Assembly (NCBI GenBank): GCA_902806575.1
Contig: CADCXD010000018.1
Coordinates: 2,542,001 to 2,606,000, forward strand
DNA length: 64,000 nt
Origin: Jackrogersella multiformis
Lineage: Eukaryota > Ascomycota > Sordariomycetes > Xylariales > Hypoxylaceae
Reading direction: 5' to 3'
Position 1 is the stretch's first letter. The number at the start of each line of letters is the position of its first letter. The position numbers and the translations under genes are program-made. This document shows, piece by piece, positions 33,670 to 45,995 of this stretch. The notes under the pieces are model-generated. The model was not told the origin of the DNA and ran no database searches. It saw only the letters and a program-made list of their open reading frames with translations.

Positions 33670-36600
33670 GATATGTCGGAACTGCAAGATACAGCCGGTT
33701 TTACAGACCCTAATATCGGTGGTCTGGTGGGACTTGGGGAGTTTAATGATAATAAATGAATTCAATAAAGAAGAAAAAAAGGCTTGACGGGTTTATGATG
33801 GTGGTAAGTATATTTCAGAGGCCACGATAAAACTCCCCGTACTTTTTTACTTCCTTTCTTTATTTCTTTCTTTTGCTTCTTCTTCGTCTACTCCTCCGAA
33901 GCAAAATCTTTCCCCTCCAAAATTCCCCCAGATCTTCTATCTCTTACGTTTTCCGTCCTAGTACCCTACTCGGAGGTAACAGTTAATATGATGACACTAA
34001 ACCAAAAAATGTGATGTAGAATATCCCATGCGGCAAGTCACTGCATAGTGCGAATAGGCATCTATGTAATGGGTACAATTTGGTCCAACAATGCCTAACA
34101 GTCTGTTAACTATTAATTCTTCCCACTGGCTGGGAATCGTTGGTAGGTATTCGTGGAGCTAGCCAGCTAGCATAGCCAGACAGCAGAGCAGCCCAGACAG
34201 CCAGACAAGCTCTAAAGTGTTTTTCTTTTTTAGTCTGCCGTCATATCTATCTCCAATTAAACTGCTGATACTGTATATACTGTATATATTAGTATCCCAA
34301 ACTTGAACTCCGACCGCCTAGCTCCGGTCAATCACAACCTGTTTAGCTCGTTCCTCTATGCAGGCAAGGGTATTTCTGCAAGGGCCGTATCCTATTAGAT
34401 TCGGTACCGCGGGAGGTTGGCTGGCTGATTCAGGAACTTCGAGGTACTATCCAGTACGAATTACAACCAGCAGGAATCTCACGCACTGTACAGTATCTTA
34501 CATAAAGGTATCCCACGTGGCGCCTAGGCGTTTAGGTGTACTAGGTGTAGTCTGCGGTGCTACGGATTCACTGAATGGATTTCAGCCTTTTACGTTTGTA
34601 TCATCCGTGCGCATCTACCCAGAAATATGTACGTATTTAATGCCGTGAATATTATTCTACACAATTGCATCTAGCAGTTTAAATATATAATTATACAAAT
34701 CCACAGCTCTATGAAATAATAGGGGCCATCCGGGGGGTTCCGGATACGTGTGAGTAGCAAAAGGACGACTTAAGACATACGTGTTCATAAAAGCATTGAA
34801 TTTATAATGCTCATGCGCTTATTCATCATGTCTACCTATGTACTGCCAGTCGCTCTTATTCTGTAACTTGTGGCTTAGCCAGTCCCAGCAGAAAGTTAGC
34901 CTCCATTCCCGACCCACACAATGGGGAGCATAGTAGATTGATTAGGTACCTAGGTATGAACTCAGGGTCCAGACAGGGTTTGATGATAGATCATATCCTT
35001 CTATAAACGCCAAGAGCTCTCAAGAGACCGTTTGTAGCAGAGCGCTAGATCTAACCGGCCCATCAACCCAAGACACTTTAAAAATCATTATGAGGTCAAT
35101 TAGTAAACGAGTGAGTTTCTAAGAGTCGTAAAAAGTTGTCATATCCCAGATCTCGCAAGATATATCCGTGTCCATGATTATATATTAGTACCTGGGCAGC
35201 TAGGTAGGTAGATGTTTTGATCGCCTAAAGAGAAACAAGATATGTTGCAGTACGAATAATACGAATGTTTCTTAACGCATTAATATTTCTTGAAGTTGGG
35301 AGACAAAAACAACAGCCTAGTCTGGTCTCCACAATCCGTAGGTCAATGCGCAATTGAAGTTATTTCGCCGGATATCGTTGTGTGTTATTAACCGGAAATT
35401 AAGATACATCGTAACTTCGGAGACTCCGGGCTATAATTCGGGTCCGCCCGGTCCGGCACCACGGAGCCCGTACGACGACGTTCAACATACTCGTTTAGCC
35501 TCGTATTAACTACTTACATCCCCTTTAAATACCATTACGGATTTGTATACCTTATCTACCTAGGTATATAATGCGTTTATCACTAGGTGGGCAGGTGCTC
35601 AGGGGGCTTATTCCTCTCGGCGTTAATAGGAGTACTACCTAGGTATAAGCAAGTATACAAACGGCTAAGTAGTTGATCCTACGAACCTACTTGACCAATG
35701 CGATCCATGCATGTTGGATGATAAAGGCTTACATATAAACACGCGAAGAGTTGCTAAATTTATGAAAATCGAACGAGAGAAGTGAGCCATATATTCGACA
35801 GATATTTAAGGGGTAAGAATCAAGAGTTCCTCAGCCAAAAGAAAATAGGGAAATTTTAATAAAAGATCTACATTAGCGAACTGAGCTACCTACCTAGGTG
35901 CACTGCTAGGCACCTATTTTCTCCGTAGTGTACACTAGGTACCTAGGTATGTATTCCTAGTGGTAATCTCCTACTAGGAAGGCCAGGCAGTCAGGTAAGG
36001 GAGAAGAGGAATGATTCATAATATCTAGATGCCGAACTCGAACACGCCCATCGGTTGGGAGACTAGCCGGTCAAGGTTACCTACCTAGGTACTGGGCTGC
36101 TGGGTTGTGCATAGAATACCGCAGAAGGCTAGAGCACATCTCATTTTGCTGCAAGTTACGAATTGCCGAGCTTGGAAACGAATGGCACATGCGGCATCCG
36201 ATTGGATGCTACCGGACCAGATGGGAATCGGCGCATATTCGGGCTCGGGTCCTCGGGGTGTGTTTCTTTAGCACAAAGGCGGTCTCCCGCTTTTCCAGCC
36301 CGATGCCATCACGGCAATGAAGAAAAAGTGATAAGTGATGCGTAAAGGGGGAGGACAATAGAATCATAACACAGGGACAATGCATATATGCGAATGCGAT
36401 AAATGCGAGATTAACAGATTATGCACCTAGACAACTCGAGAAACGTCAATGATCACCTGGCACCTAGTAGGCATTAGTACATTTTGTGGCTTATGATTAC
36501 CAGGCTAGGCTAGTGTAAGTACCTAATGGTGGCTAAGATTATGGGTGTACAATGCCTAGGATACATCCTATGCAAATTTCGGGCACGCCTACTAAGTACC

Positions 36601-37450
36601 TAGAGCATATTCAAAGTTATCTACGTTAAAATATGATACATGATAAGGTACATCACTCACATGGTCTGGTATCACTGTTTGCCAGCTTAACTTTAAGTAT
36701 TTGAAACACTCTATCTAAGTACCCGAGCCTACGCTTAGCTTAGAAAAGAAATCAATCAATACATCCATAGATGTGCATGTATCCATATCTCATGTACCTG
36801 CCTAGGTACATAGTATCCATCTTATCCACCTACCTAGGTACCCACCTATCCACCACCTACTGTCGTCAATTGTCCCACCGATTTCTTCTCCAAACATATA
36901 CCTGCAACCTGCAACCCACATTCTCTGCACACTCTGCACTTACAAGGCCACGCCACGCAAATATTTCCTAAGTCAGGACTACGTTCCCTTTTCTTTTTTT
37001 CCTCTTACCGTAATCATATGATCCCACCGTGCTTCCCATTTTGTCCATCCACTACGATACCGGGGGTCGTACTCTTCCTAGTATTTATTCGTGGATGTGC
37101 GGCTGCACTGTAGATATCGCGTGGCTTTTGGTTTATAATCCTTTCCACCTGGGCAGCAGAGAATTTTCAAGGAGTTCCCCAAACTTGACCTTCCTTTCCT
37201 CGGCCGATTACGCACCACAGAGACACGTTGCAGCGTCGCAGTGTCGCAGCGCCTTTCCTTGTAGAATTCTCGAATCAATACCAATACCTATCACTCTACG
37301 GCGCTGGACGACCTATCGTTATAGGAACTTCTTAGCTAAGGTGTCTGCCTAACGCTTCTTATTGATTGCTTGCGCTTATATACTCGGCCTACCCTCCTGT
37401 CGCGTGAGACGCCCAGAAACTAGTCTAACCCCCCTGGTCAAGCCGTCAAG
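33670..37450. other. Gene-poor intergenic region with dispersed repeats
   Basis: About 3.8 kb without a convincing gene. It is mostly AT-rich. TACCTAGGTA copies lie at 34943-34956, 35560-35569, 35636-35645, 35888-35898, 35935-35949, 36081-36091, 36799-36808 and 36830-36840. A GC-rich patch (35420-35475) stands out and has repeated CCGG. The last about 500 bp lead into the P450 reductase gene and are pyrimidine-rich. Small open frames (for example 34358, 36105, 37029) lack domains. No tRNA seen. Confidence 0.5.
35888..35949. repeat. TACCTAGGTA-family cluster
   Basis: CTACCTACCTAGGTG, then CTAGGCACCT, then ACTAGGTACCTAGGTA within about 60 bp. Confidence 0.65.
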
Positions 37451-39708
37451 ATGGCTCAACTTGATACCCTGGACATCATTGTCCTCGCCGCCATCCTCGC
37501 AGGTACGGCCGCATACTTTACCAAAGGCAAATACTGGGGCGTCACCAAAGATCCGTATGCCAATGCGTTTTCCAACACAAACGGACTTAAGGCAGGAAAG
37601 ACGAGAAACATCCTTGAGAAAATAGAGGAGACCAACAAAAACTGCATCATCTTCTACGGTTCTCAGACCGGTACCGCCGAGGACTATGCCTCGAGGTTAG
37701 CAAAGGAGGGCAAGAGTCGATTCGGTTTGGAGACCATGGTAGCCGATCTTGAAGACTACGACTACGACAACCTCGATGCGATCCCTACCGACAAGGTTGT
37801 TATGTTTGTTCTGGCAACGTACGGCGAAGGCGAACCTACCGACAATGCCGTTGACTTCTACGAGTTCATAACCGGTGAGGATGTAGCTTTCTCCCAAAGC
37901 GCAGACCCCCCTCTGGCAAATCTTAACTATGTCGCTTTCGGTCTCGGAAACAACACTTATGAACACTACAACTCGATGGTCCGCAACGTCGACAAGGCTC
38001 TGGAGAAATTAGGTGCCAGCAGGATTGGCGATGCTGGAGAGGGTGATGATGGCGCCGGCACTATGGAAGAAGATTTCTTGGCCTGGAAAGATCCCATGTG
38101 GGCTGCGCTAGCAGAGAAGATGGGGCTCGAAGAGCGAGAAGCTGTCTATGAACCCATCTTTGGCATCACTGAGCGGGAAGGCCTCACTAAGGAGTCTCCC
38201 GAGGTATATCTAGGCGAGCCCAACAAAATGCACCTCGAAGGAAGTGCCAAAGGTCCATTTAACGCCCACAACCCATACATCGCGCCCATTGTCGAATCTA
38301 AGGAATTGTTCTCTGTTAAGGATAGAAACTGCCTTCACATGGAGGTTGATATTAGCGGCTCTAACCTGACTTACCAAACTGGCGACCACATTGCGATCTG
38401 GCCGACGAATGCCGGGCATGAGGTTGATCTATTACTTAGTGTCCTAGGACTTGAAGACAAGAAGGATACGGTCATTAGTGTTAAGGCTCTCGAACCTACT
38501 GCCAAGGTACCATTCCCCACCCCTACGACGTACGACGCCATTATCCGATACCACCTTGAGATTGGCGCCCCAGTATCTCGTCAATTTCTCGGCACACTAG
38601 CTGCATTCGCTCCTGATGAGGCCACCAAGGCAGAAATGGTTAAGCTTGGTAGTGACAAGGATTATTTCCATGATAAGATCAGCAAGAATCATTACAATAT
38701 CGCCAGAACTCTAGATGTTGTCAGCAGCAGCCAAAAGTGGACAAACGTTCCTTTCTCCGCATTCATCGAGGGTCTTACCAAGCTTCAGCCCAGATACTAT
38801 TCCATTTCATCGTCTTCATTCGTTCAGCCTAAGAAGATTTCCATCACCGCCGTCGTTGAGAACCAGTTTATTCCTGGCCGTGCCGACCCCTTCAAAGGTG
38901 TAACCACGAACTACCTACTTGCTCTCAAGCAAAAGCAAAACGGCGATCCCAATCCCGAGCCATTCGGGCTTACCTACGAAATCCATGGTCCAAGGAACAA
39001 GTACGACGGTATCCACGTGCCTGTACACGTGCGCCACTCAAACTTCAAGCTACCTTCTGATCCGTCCAAGCCCATTATCCTCATCGGACCTGGCACTGGT
39101 GTTGCACCATTCCGTGGATTCGTCCAGGAACGTGCGAAATTAGCTGAGAATGGCGAGAATATTGGCCGTACACTACTCTTCTTTGGTTGCCGAAAGCGGG
39201 ACGAGGATTTCATGTACGAATCGGAATGGGAGGTACGTTCAATCTTTCAATCCTACTTCAGACTATGGCTCACAATCTATTAGCAATACAAGGAAGCTCT
39301 CGGTGATAAGTTCGAGATGATTAATGCATTCTCGCGAGAAGGGCCCAAAAAGGTATATGTACAACATCGACTCAAGGAGAGAGCTGAGGAAGTCAACGAA
39401 CTACTCGAGAAGAAGGCATACATCTACGTATGTGGTGATGCCGCGAACATGGCTCGAGAAGTCAACACTGTGTTGGCCCAGATTATTGCAGAGAAGCGCG
39501 GTATCCCAGAGACGAAAGCAGAGGAGATCGTCAAGAACATGAGAGCCGCAAACCAATACCAGGTAAGATTTATCAATATATCCCCTTCACCAGCCCACAA
39601 CATGCTCTATCTTGCAGCTAGCATTTTTACTATTTTCCACTCCACACATTGTCGACATTTCATTGTCAGTGGTGCTAACAAAAACTGCAGGAGGACGTCT
39701 GGTCATAA
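37451..39708 (+). CDS. cprA: NADPH-cytochrome P450 reductase
   Basis: Three exons, 37451..39232, 39284..39562 and 39691..39708, join in phase to 692 residues, the standard size. The enzyme passes electrons from NADPH through FAD and FMN to ER cytochromes P450. An N-terminal membrane segment (about residues 7-22, LDIIVLAAILAGTAAYF) is followed by an FMN domain with FYGSQTGTAEDYASRLAKE and ATYGEGEPTDNA. The FAD and NADPH parts show RYYSISSSSF, GVTTNYLL, GPGTGVAPFRGF, FGCRKRDEDFMYESEWE and YVCGDAANMAREV. The final exon is tiny and encodes only EDVWS-stop, the expected C-terminus with the aromatic residue that stacks on FAD. Without this last exon the protein would end in intronic read-through. 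No P450 gene lies nearby. Very secure. Confidence 0.97.
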
Positions 39709-40490
39709 TGGCTGACTAGGAGCGGCGTGCTTTTTTTCATTGCATGGCAGGATGAGCGTTGCAGGTAGATTTGCATAGAAGAGATTCACCGCTGATCTTG
39801 CTTGGAGTCACGGAGGCGTGGGCTTTTATGGGCGCGGCTTGTACGACGGCATGAATCTCGGTCTAGGTATCAATATGCGGTCTGATACAGACGTTCCGCA
39901 TGTTCTTTGAGTACATACTTTGATAACTCCACCTACGTAATCATTTCATTTTAGATTGATATAATCCTTTAAAAACTAAACTCCTTTCAACCAGTATCGG
40001 GAATTTTATATGTTTAGGAGAAAAGGGGTAATAATCCTAGGCTAAGCTATTTCTCTAACAATTTCAGTAGCTAGGTTACAAAAGTCAATCACCAACGGAT
40101 TCTACCGTCAAATGAATTATATCTAATATGTTTAATCTACCTAAGGTAGTATAATAATCTACCATTGCAATCTTTGTCTAGACACAAGCTATAATGTAAC
40201 GTTTAAGGGTTAAAGATAAATAGTGATGACTAACCCAACCCAGGTTAGTCAGTTCAGGGGCGACATCTAGGTTAGATATGTTAAATGTCAATATTACAGA
40301 GCCTTTTCTTGAACGGGATTTGACAAGACACCAAATCTACAACGGTTGAATAATTATATGCAAAGACAAAGGTTTTGTTAGATGCCAATGTACGTCATAT
40401 AAGCAATCGAATTACCACGTCGAAGATTCTTCGTGTATTGAGGTACTGCATGGTGTTATTTAACAAATGTTAGTATACAAATCGAGTCCT

Positions 40491-40512
40491 TACCTAGGTA
40501 CCTAGGTAGGTA
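40491..40512. repeat. TACCTAGGTA-family motif
   Basis: TACCTAGGTACCTAGGTAGG copy in the AT-rich spacer downstream of the reductase gene. Confidence 0.65.
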
Positions 40513-41212
40513 CGCAAGTAAGTAGCTGTTTAACTGTTATGAAAGACGCCACTAGGATTCCTCGGCCTGTCCTAGCTATAGATTTCACAATGCCATAATA
40601 TGATGTCCTGATCCTTCTACCGCGCATTGGGTTTCATTTCTATTAAGTATGGACATTTATCACTCGCGTTTAATGATATTGAAACTGTCGAGCATCTGAG
40701 GCTCAAACCTGATGTATATTATATGATAAGGATATAAGTTTGTGTGTATTCGTACAGTTATTTGTTAAGTTAATCATGGTCCCAATATATCGACACCATC
40801 GATAGTGATAATATATTCAGTAAACATTGTTCAGTAGGCTCAATATCAAAACCTAGGTTTGGAAGTTTGAGGGACATCGGGTTCTTGACAAGTAAAATAA
40901 AGTAGAATCGTTGTTATTAACCTACTTAGGTAGTCAATGCATGCAAGCTCTTTGGTATAATATTTGCGTACCATGATCTTGAGCAAGACTTCATCACGTA
41001 TTCAGTAGCTTTATGTACCTAGATGATTCTTTCTTCTACCTACCTATTTGTTTTTAACAGAATCAGAAAAAGACTAGCACATATGCTTGTGTCATGGTGT
41101 GCTCTCGTGGACCACCTACGTATGGTAGGTACATGGTGAGGTTCATTGCCAGGCAGTGTACGTATTTCTAAAGAATGGCAGTATCGCGAGTAAAAGGGAG
41201 AACCTCATTAAC

Positions 41213-41580
41213 GTACCTAGGTACCCATCAAATAGGTTGTTTACTCCTTAGGTACCTACCTAGGTAGGTATGTACTGTGTTGGTATTGCTGGTGATTTGC
41301 CATTGTTGGATTAGTACCTAGAGCTAGGTCGGTAATTATGGCACAGCACGATGTTTAGGGGGGAGGGACACTTACAAGCCAGAGTCAGTTCTTCTAAATA
41401 TCAGAGGCATTGACGTCATTTTGCAGTGAGGCTGATTTAGAATAAATCCATACCGGATCTACTGAGGTAGGTACCTTAGGTAGGTACCTTAGGTAGGTAC
41501 CTTAGGTAGGTACCTAACCTTAGGTAGGTAATAACCAGGTACATTAATATGTTGGGCAGGTACCTACCTAGGTAGGTTAT
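41213..41580. repeat. TACCTAGGTA cluster with 13-bp tandem array
   Basis: Several palindromic copies. Within them a 13-bp unit, AGGTAGGTACCTT, occurs four times head to tail at 41465..41516 (the last copy ends in A). It is followed by another partial copy and, at about 41557-41577, by GGCAGGTACCTACCTAGGTAGG. This is the densest motif patch in the window. Confidence 0.8.
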
Positions 41581-42207
41581 GTACCCTTTTTTGGGCAAAA
41601 TAAGGTGTATGTATTTTAGTATTTTCAGTACTCAGGTTACCTAGGTAGTCAACTAATACAAAGCATGTATCTGATCTTATGACTCACTAGGTACCGGGTA
41701 CAAGTATCGTCAACAAGCTAGGATATATTTCTTGGTGTTCGAACCCCTAATCGGTCACGTCGTCACCCACCACATCAACACGACTTACTGATTAGAACGC
41801 AACTGGAGGTCTACCTCGCGCACATAAAATCGTACAATCTTTCCTGTCAATTTCATTTCCTTTCTCTCTTCTTTCTTCACACCCTTTCAATTATACCTTC
41901 CGAACACTTTCATCTTCACAACAACTTCGTTCCCAAACCCACACACTTGCACTTTACATATCTACTTGCCGTACAATACACACGCAGTCATATAGACTTT
42001 CACCTTTCTTGCACATTTCTATCTGAATTCCTAGTCGTGGCATCCTTACTTTGGTAAACCCTTCGTCGTAGTATTACGTCTTCAATCTTCGAAGGTTCCA
42101 AGGTTGCTCTACCTTCCAACTCCCAAGGGCCATTCCCGGTACACCTTCTACGATATAAGCCTTTGCAGCTTCCCCGAGTCGACCCAACAACCGTCGCTTC
42201 TCCCAAG

Positions 42208-45200
42208 ATGTCTTCCAACGATAGTTCCGAGGGCAGCTACCCAGAAAGGTAAGCACGACTGCTCTTATGTAAACACTATTCCCCTCCACCCAAGAATATC
42301 AATCTTCTTTTCTTCTCTCCTGGCATCCCTCCCTCTCTCTCTCTCTCTTCCATTTTACCTTTCACTTGATTCTCCAGCATAGCATCAACTCATCCACACA
42401 CGATCACTTCGTTTTCCATCTTGCTCTCTAGCTACTCTATTTTACTCGGACCCGCTCGCTTGACCACAGACGTCTTGGTATCAACAGCATTGGCATTACC
42501 AGCCAGAATTTTCAAGGTCAACTCTGCCTTTGGTGTCTATTTCCTCTCCTGATTGTTTTCTCTCTTTTCCCCTTGCCCTTGGCATCATAACACGACGAGA
42601 CGAGACACGACACGGCACGGTCTCCTCAGAACGCGTCGACGATCTCTACAACACTACTACCACCACTACTACCACTACTACTACTACTACCAACACTATT
42701 GGCCTTCTCATTCTACATTCTACCTGCTTCCTCCCTGTTTCTCTCATCAACAAGTCACCAAAAACCAAAAAACCATACACCTCGTTTTTACTCGCTTATC
42801 CTTTTTGCAACCTAAGGCTAACTATCTTTCTTTCCCATAGTGTGCTTGCATCTATTTGGCCTGCAGAGGGCGAAGAGCCAGAGTGGTCTCGGTAAGTACT
42901 GCTCTCCTATCCATATACACGCCCATTATCATATTCCATGCCAATAATACACGAACTCCTATAAGCATACACACATAGCCTCACCGCTTGCAAATCATTT
43001 ACGTGCCCGGTGAGCTCGCCCCCTTTGGGAGACGAGGGGGAAGAAGGATTGAACATACCTGGAGCTCACATTCTTCCCTAACTCCCCAAAATTCATTACT
43101 ACTACCACTTTTATTATAAGATCCTCCGCCATGTTTGTCTTCTCCTCGACTCAGAACTATTCGTGTAACATCCTTATTGACATTCTGTTGCTTCTTAACA
43201 CCCGCCCCGAGTTGTCTTTTTCATAGTCTGAAGCTCCATGTAATACGTCCGTCCGTGTACTAGGCCTTTCCTTTTGCTCTACTAGTGGGCTGTTTGCAAT
43301 TCTTGTTGTTATTTATTAAACTTGCGGAGCCTTGCTGACAATATAAATTTCTACAGTAAATATTGGGAGAGCGCCAGAAGAATGGTGGCCGAAGAGAGAG
43401 GTGCGGCGATTCGCGCCAACGCCAACAACAACAACCCTGCGGAGGGAACCCCCAAGACTCAAGTGGCCACCCAGGTCTCCAGTGCCAATGACTGTGCCAA
43501 CGGCAGTGGCATTCAGGGCCATTCAGTTGTCGAGACCAACATGAACGCCATGGTCAACCAGTTTGGCGGTCTCGGAATCAATGGTGTTCCTCATATTCCA
43601 GGAATGATGCCTATGGCTACCAGCGACGGCCGTATTATCCAAGTCGCAGTCTCACCTTCGGGAATCCCGAACGGTGGTGTCCCATATGGCATCTCAACCC
43701 TTGGTTATGCGCCAGCTCAACATGAGGCGTATTCGGTCCCCAACGGAGCCCCCTATCTTGTCCAGCCTGGGTATAACAACCCAAATGCTCCTATCTATGC
43801 CTTCGCGCCATACACCCCAGCTCGCGCTGGAATGACTCACGAGCGCACTGAGACCAGCTCTCGAGATGTGCCAGGCTTGGATATCCGACGCTCGTCGTAC
43901 TCTACGAACGAGTCGACCCCGGCCACTCCTTTCCTTGGAAGCATGGCCTCCCGAGACCAGGGACCTCGTGTCACTGTCTTTGACCGTTCGACCTATACGA
44001 CTCCGTCACCCCATCAGATTGTGGCTTCCGAAGCTCTTCAGGAGCCAAAGTCTCCCCTTCTCGATCGAGAGCCCAGCATCCCCTTCGCCATCCCGGCCGT
44101 CTTTACTCCCCAGGAGAATATGAAGACTCTTGAGCAGAGCCTTGTCAACCCTCTGCCAGGAAACCGCAACGTTTATATCCGCGGTTTCCATCCCACCACG
44201 GATGATGCTCTCTTACTGAAGTATACAGAGCGTTTTGGTCGAGTTGAGACGTCTAAGGCTATCATCGACGCTAGCACCGGAGCCTGTAAAGGGTGAGTGA
44301 TATGTTTACCTGTTCCAAAATATCGACTAATACGATATTTAGTTTCGGCTTTGCGAAGTTCTACGACGTTCGCGACTCGGAGAACTGCATTCGTGGATTC
44401 TATCGTCGGGGCTACGAAGTTGGGTTTGCAAGGGTAAGTGCTGGCCCCAAGTTACGACGTCTCCAGACTGCTGACAGATACCAGGAGTCGTTTAACTCCC
44501 GTCTTAGACAGGAAGGAGACCCTACGACAACGAATCTGTACCTCTCCAACCTGCCAAGAAGTTGGCGAGAATTGGTAAGATATCCATCGCTTGCGTCGAA
44601 ATCTACATTGTCTAATACTCACTCACAGGAAATCAACACTCTCTTCGAGTGCTATACCGTTCTCTCTAGCAAGGTCCTGGAGGATGAGGTGACCCATGTC
44701 AGCCGAGGAGTTGGTTTTGCTCGGTAAGATTTTCAAGATGTGCATATGGTTTGTCATCTAACCGTGCTTCTAGTTTTGAGACTCGTGATGTTTGTGACGA
44801 GATCATCCGAGAATTCCAAGGCATGGGTCTCGGTCGCGAGGGCCTTCCCTTGCAAATCCGTTACGCCGATTCGCAGCGCCAGAAGGAGCTAAAGCGGGTT
44901 ACGGCTAAGCGCCGCCAGTGGCGAACCAACGAGTATAATGTGAGTGCCTATGGCACGACTCTTGTGGGAATGAGTCCTTCACTCAATTACCGTCACAATG
45001 GTGGCGCTCAGAGGTATTTCCCCTGTCTCCATGATGTTCTTTTGCACTTTGACTAATTTGTATTTCTCTAGTGAATCTTCCCAGCGCCCCCTGCCTGGCT
45101 CTCGCCAGAACGGTTCTACACAGAATGGTCGTAACCAGAGCGGTGGATCAGTTGGCCGTGGATCCCGGTACGGGCGCTCTAAGCCTGCCAAAAGGGGTGG

Positions 45201-45213
45201 TAAAAGATACTAA
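42208..45213 (+). CDS. RNA-binding protein with two RRM domains (RBMS/MSSP-like)
   Basis: Eight exons, 42208..42248, 42841..42891, 43357..44292, 44343..44433, 44485..44574, 44629..44723, 44774..45013 and 45072..45213, join in phase to 561 residues. RRM1 (about 301-375) has NVYIRGF as RNP2 and CKGFGFAKF as RNP1. RRM2 (about 386-465) has NLYLSNLP and SRGVGFARF. The N-terminal 300 residues are low-complexity, rich in Asn, Gly, Ser and Pro. The C-terminus is an RG/GR-rich tail ending KRGGKRY. The tandem close spacing and the RRM2 NLYLSNLP form recall RBMS/MSSP proteins, which bind AU-rich RNA; the target here is unknown. The first two introns are long for this genome (592 and 465 nt) and split the first 31 residues. 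The other introns are 49-59 nt. Confidence 0.87.
42646..42693. repeat. ACT/ACC trinucleotide microsatellite in intron 1
   Basis: A run of ACT and ACC triplets inside the 592-nt first intron of the RRM gene, in a generally C/T-rich intron. Confidence 0.7.
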
Positions 45214-45995
45214 CTCGGTGCTAGACCCGGTGACGGCGTCGAAATCCGAGTCGAGTCCCCTTTGGTTGCGCATGGAAGTAACCAATCGTCCCCGGTGAAG
45301 CAAGAGAAAGAGTGATTTGATGATGGCGGTGATGGTCTTTCTAGTATTGTTGACCACATTCTATTCTGTTCTTGCCCTTTTGTGGTCTACCCCTTTTTGG
45401 GGGCAGATCTTTTGCTGCCACGACATGGTTGCTGACACAATATGATCGATGGTAAGCCACGACTGCCGACACAACAACATCGATACATGGCATGGTTGTC
45501 AACCTTGCATGATCTGATCCTGCAGTTGAGTGGTTTTCGGAAGTGTTTTTCGGGCTGAGCTTTTGTAGTTTCCTTTTACCTTTCTTTTCTAACTTCTAGA
45601 GACGAGTCAGTATGTCATTGCCTATCATCATCCCGCTTATTAGTGGACAATACGAGGACAAGTGTGTGAATGGCAGGTTTTGGCAGTTTGGACCTTCTCA
45701 TTTTTACTCATACGTCTTTTAATCTTCTGTATTCTTTTCTCTTATTCGACGAAAGCAGAGACTTGACGGGCTACAGACAATTAGGGAGACATTAATATGG
45801 GATCTTCGGATCTAAACTATTCTGCAAAGCACCCATTTCCTAGTGATCGTAGGACCGATGCCCCCACGTAATATTACCTAGGATACAGCAAGTGATTAGA
45901 ATTCATTTCATGCGGTAGAATGATATTAATGAACTGAAAAGGTACTGTATGAACGGGATATTAGTTAATCTCGTTTGGAATAATTATTCATTTAG
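45214..45995. other. Convergent intergenic region between the RRM and rio2 genes
   Basis: Non-coding 3' flanks of two convergent genes, with T-rich stretches after 45360 and 45700. No gene or repeat of note. Confidence 0.5.

Larger units (their letters stand above)
39709..42207. other. Gene-poor AT-rich intergenic region with repeats
   Basis: About 2.5 kb, AT-rich, with TACCTAGGTA copies at 40491-40512, 41213-41224 and 41248-41272 and a 13-bp tandem array at 41465-41516. The last 400 bp (from about 41830) are C/T-rich and form the promoter and leader of the RRM gene. No gene seen. Confidence 0.5.

Noticed and set aside
36105..36345. Two overlapping 60-71 codon frames in the gene-poor region
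   Set aside because: Short, no domain, no splice partners, and placed among dispersed repeats.
41735..41752. TGTTCGAACCCC resembling a tRNA T-loop
   Set aside because: No T-stem or upstream tRNA body can be built.
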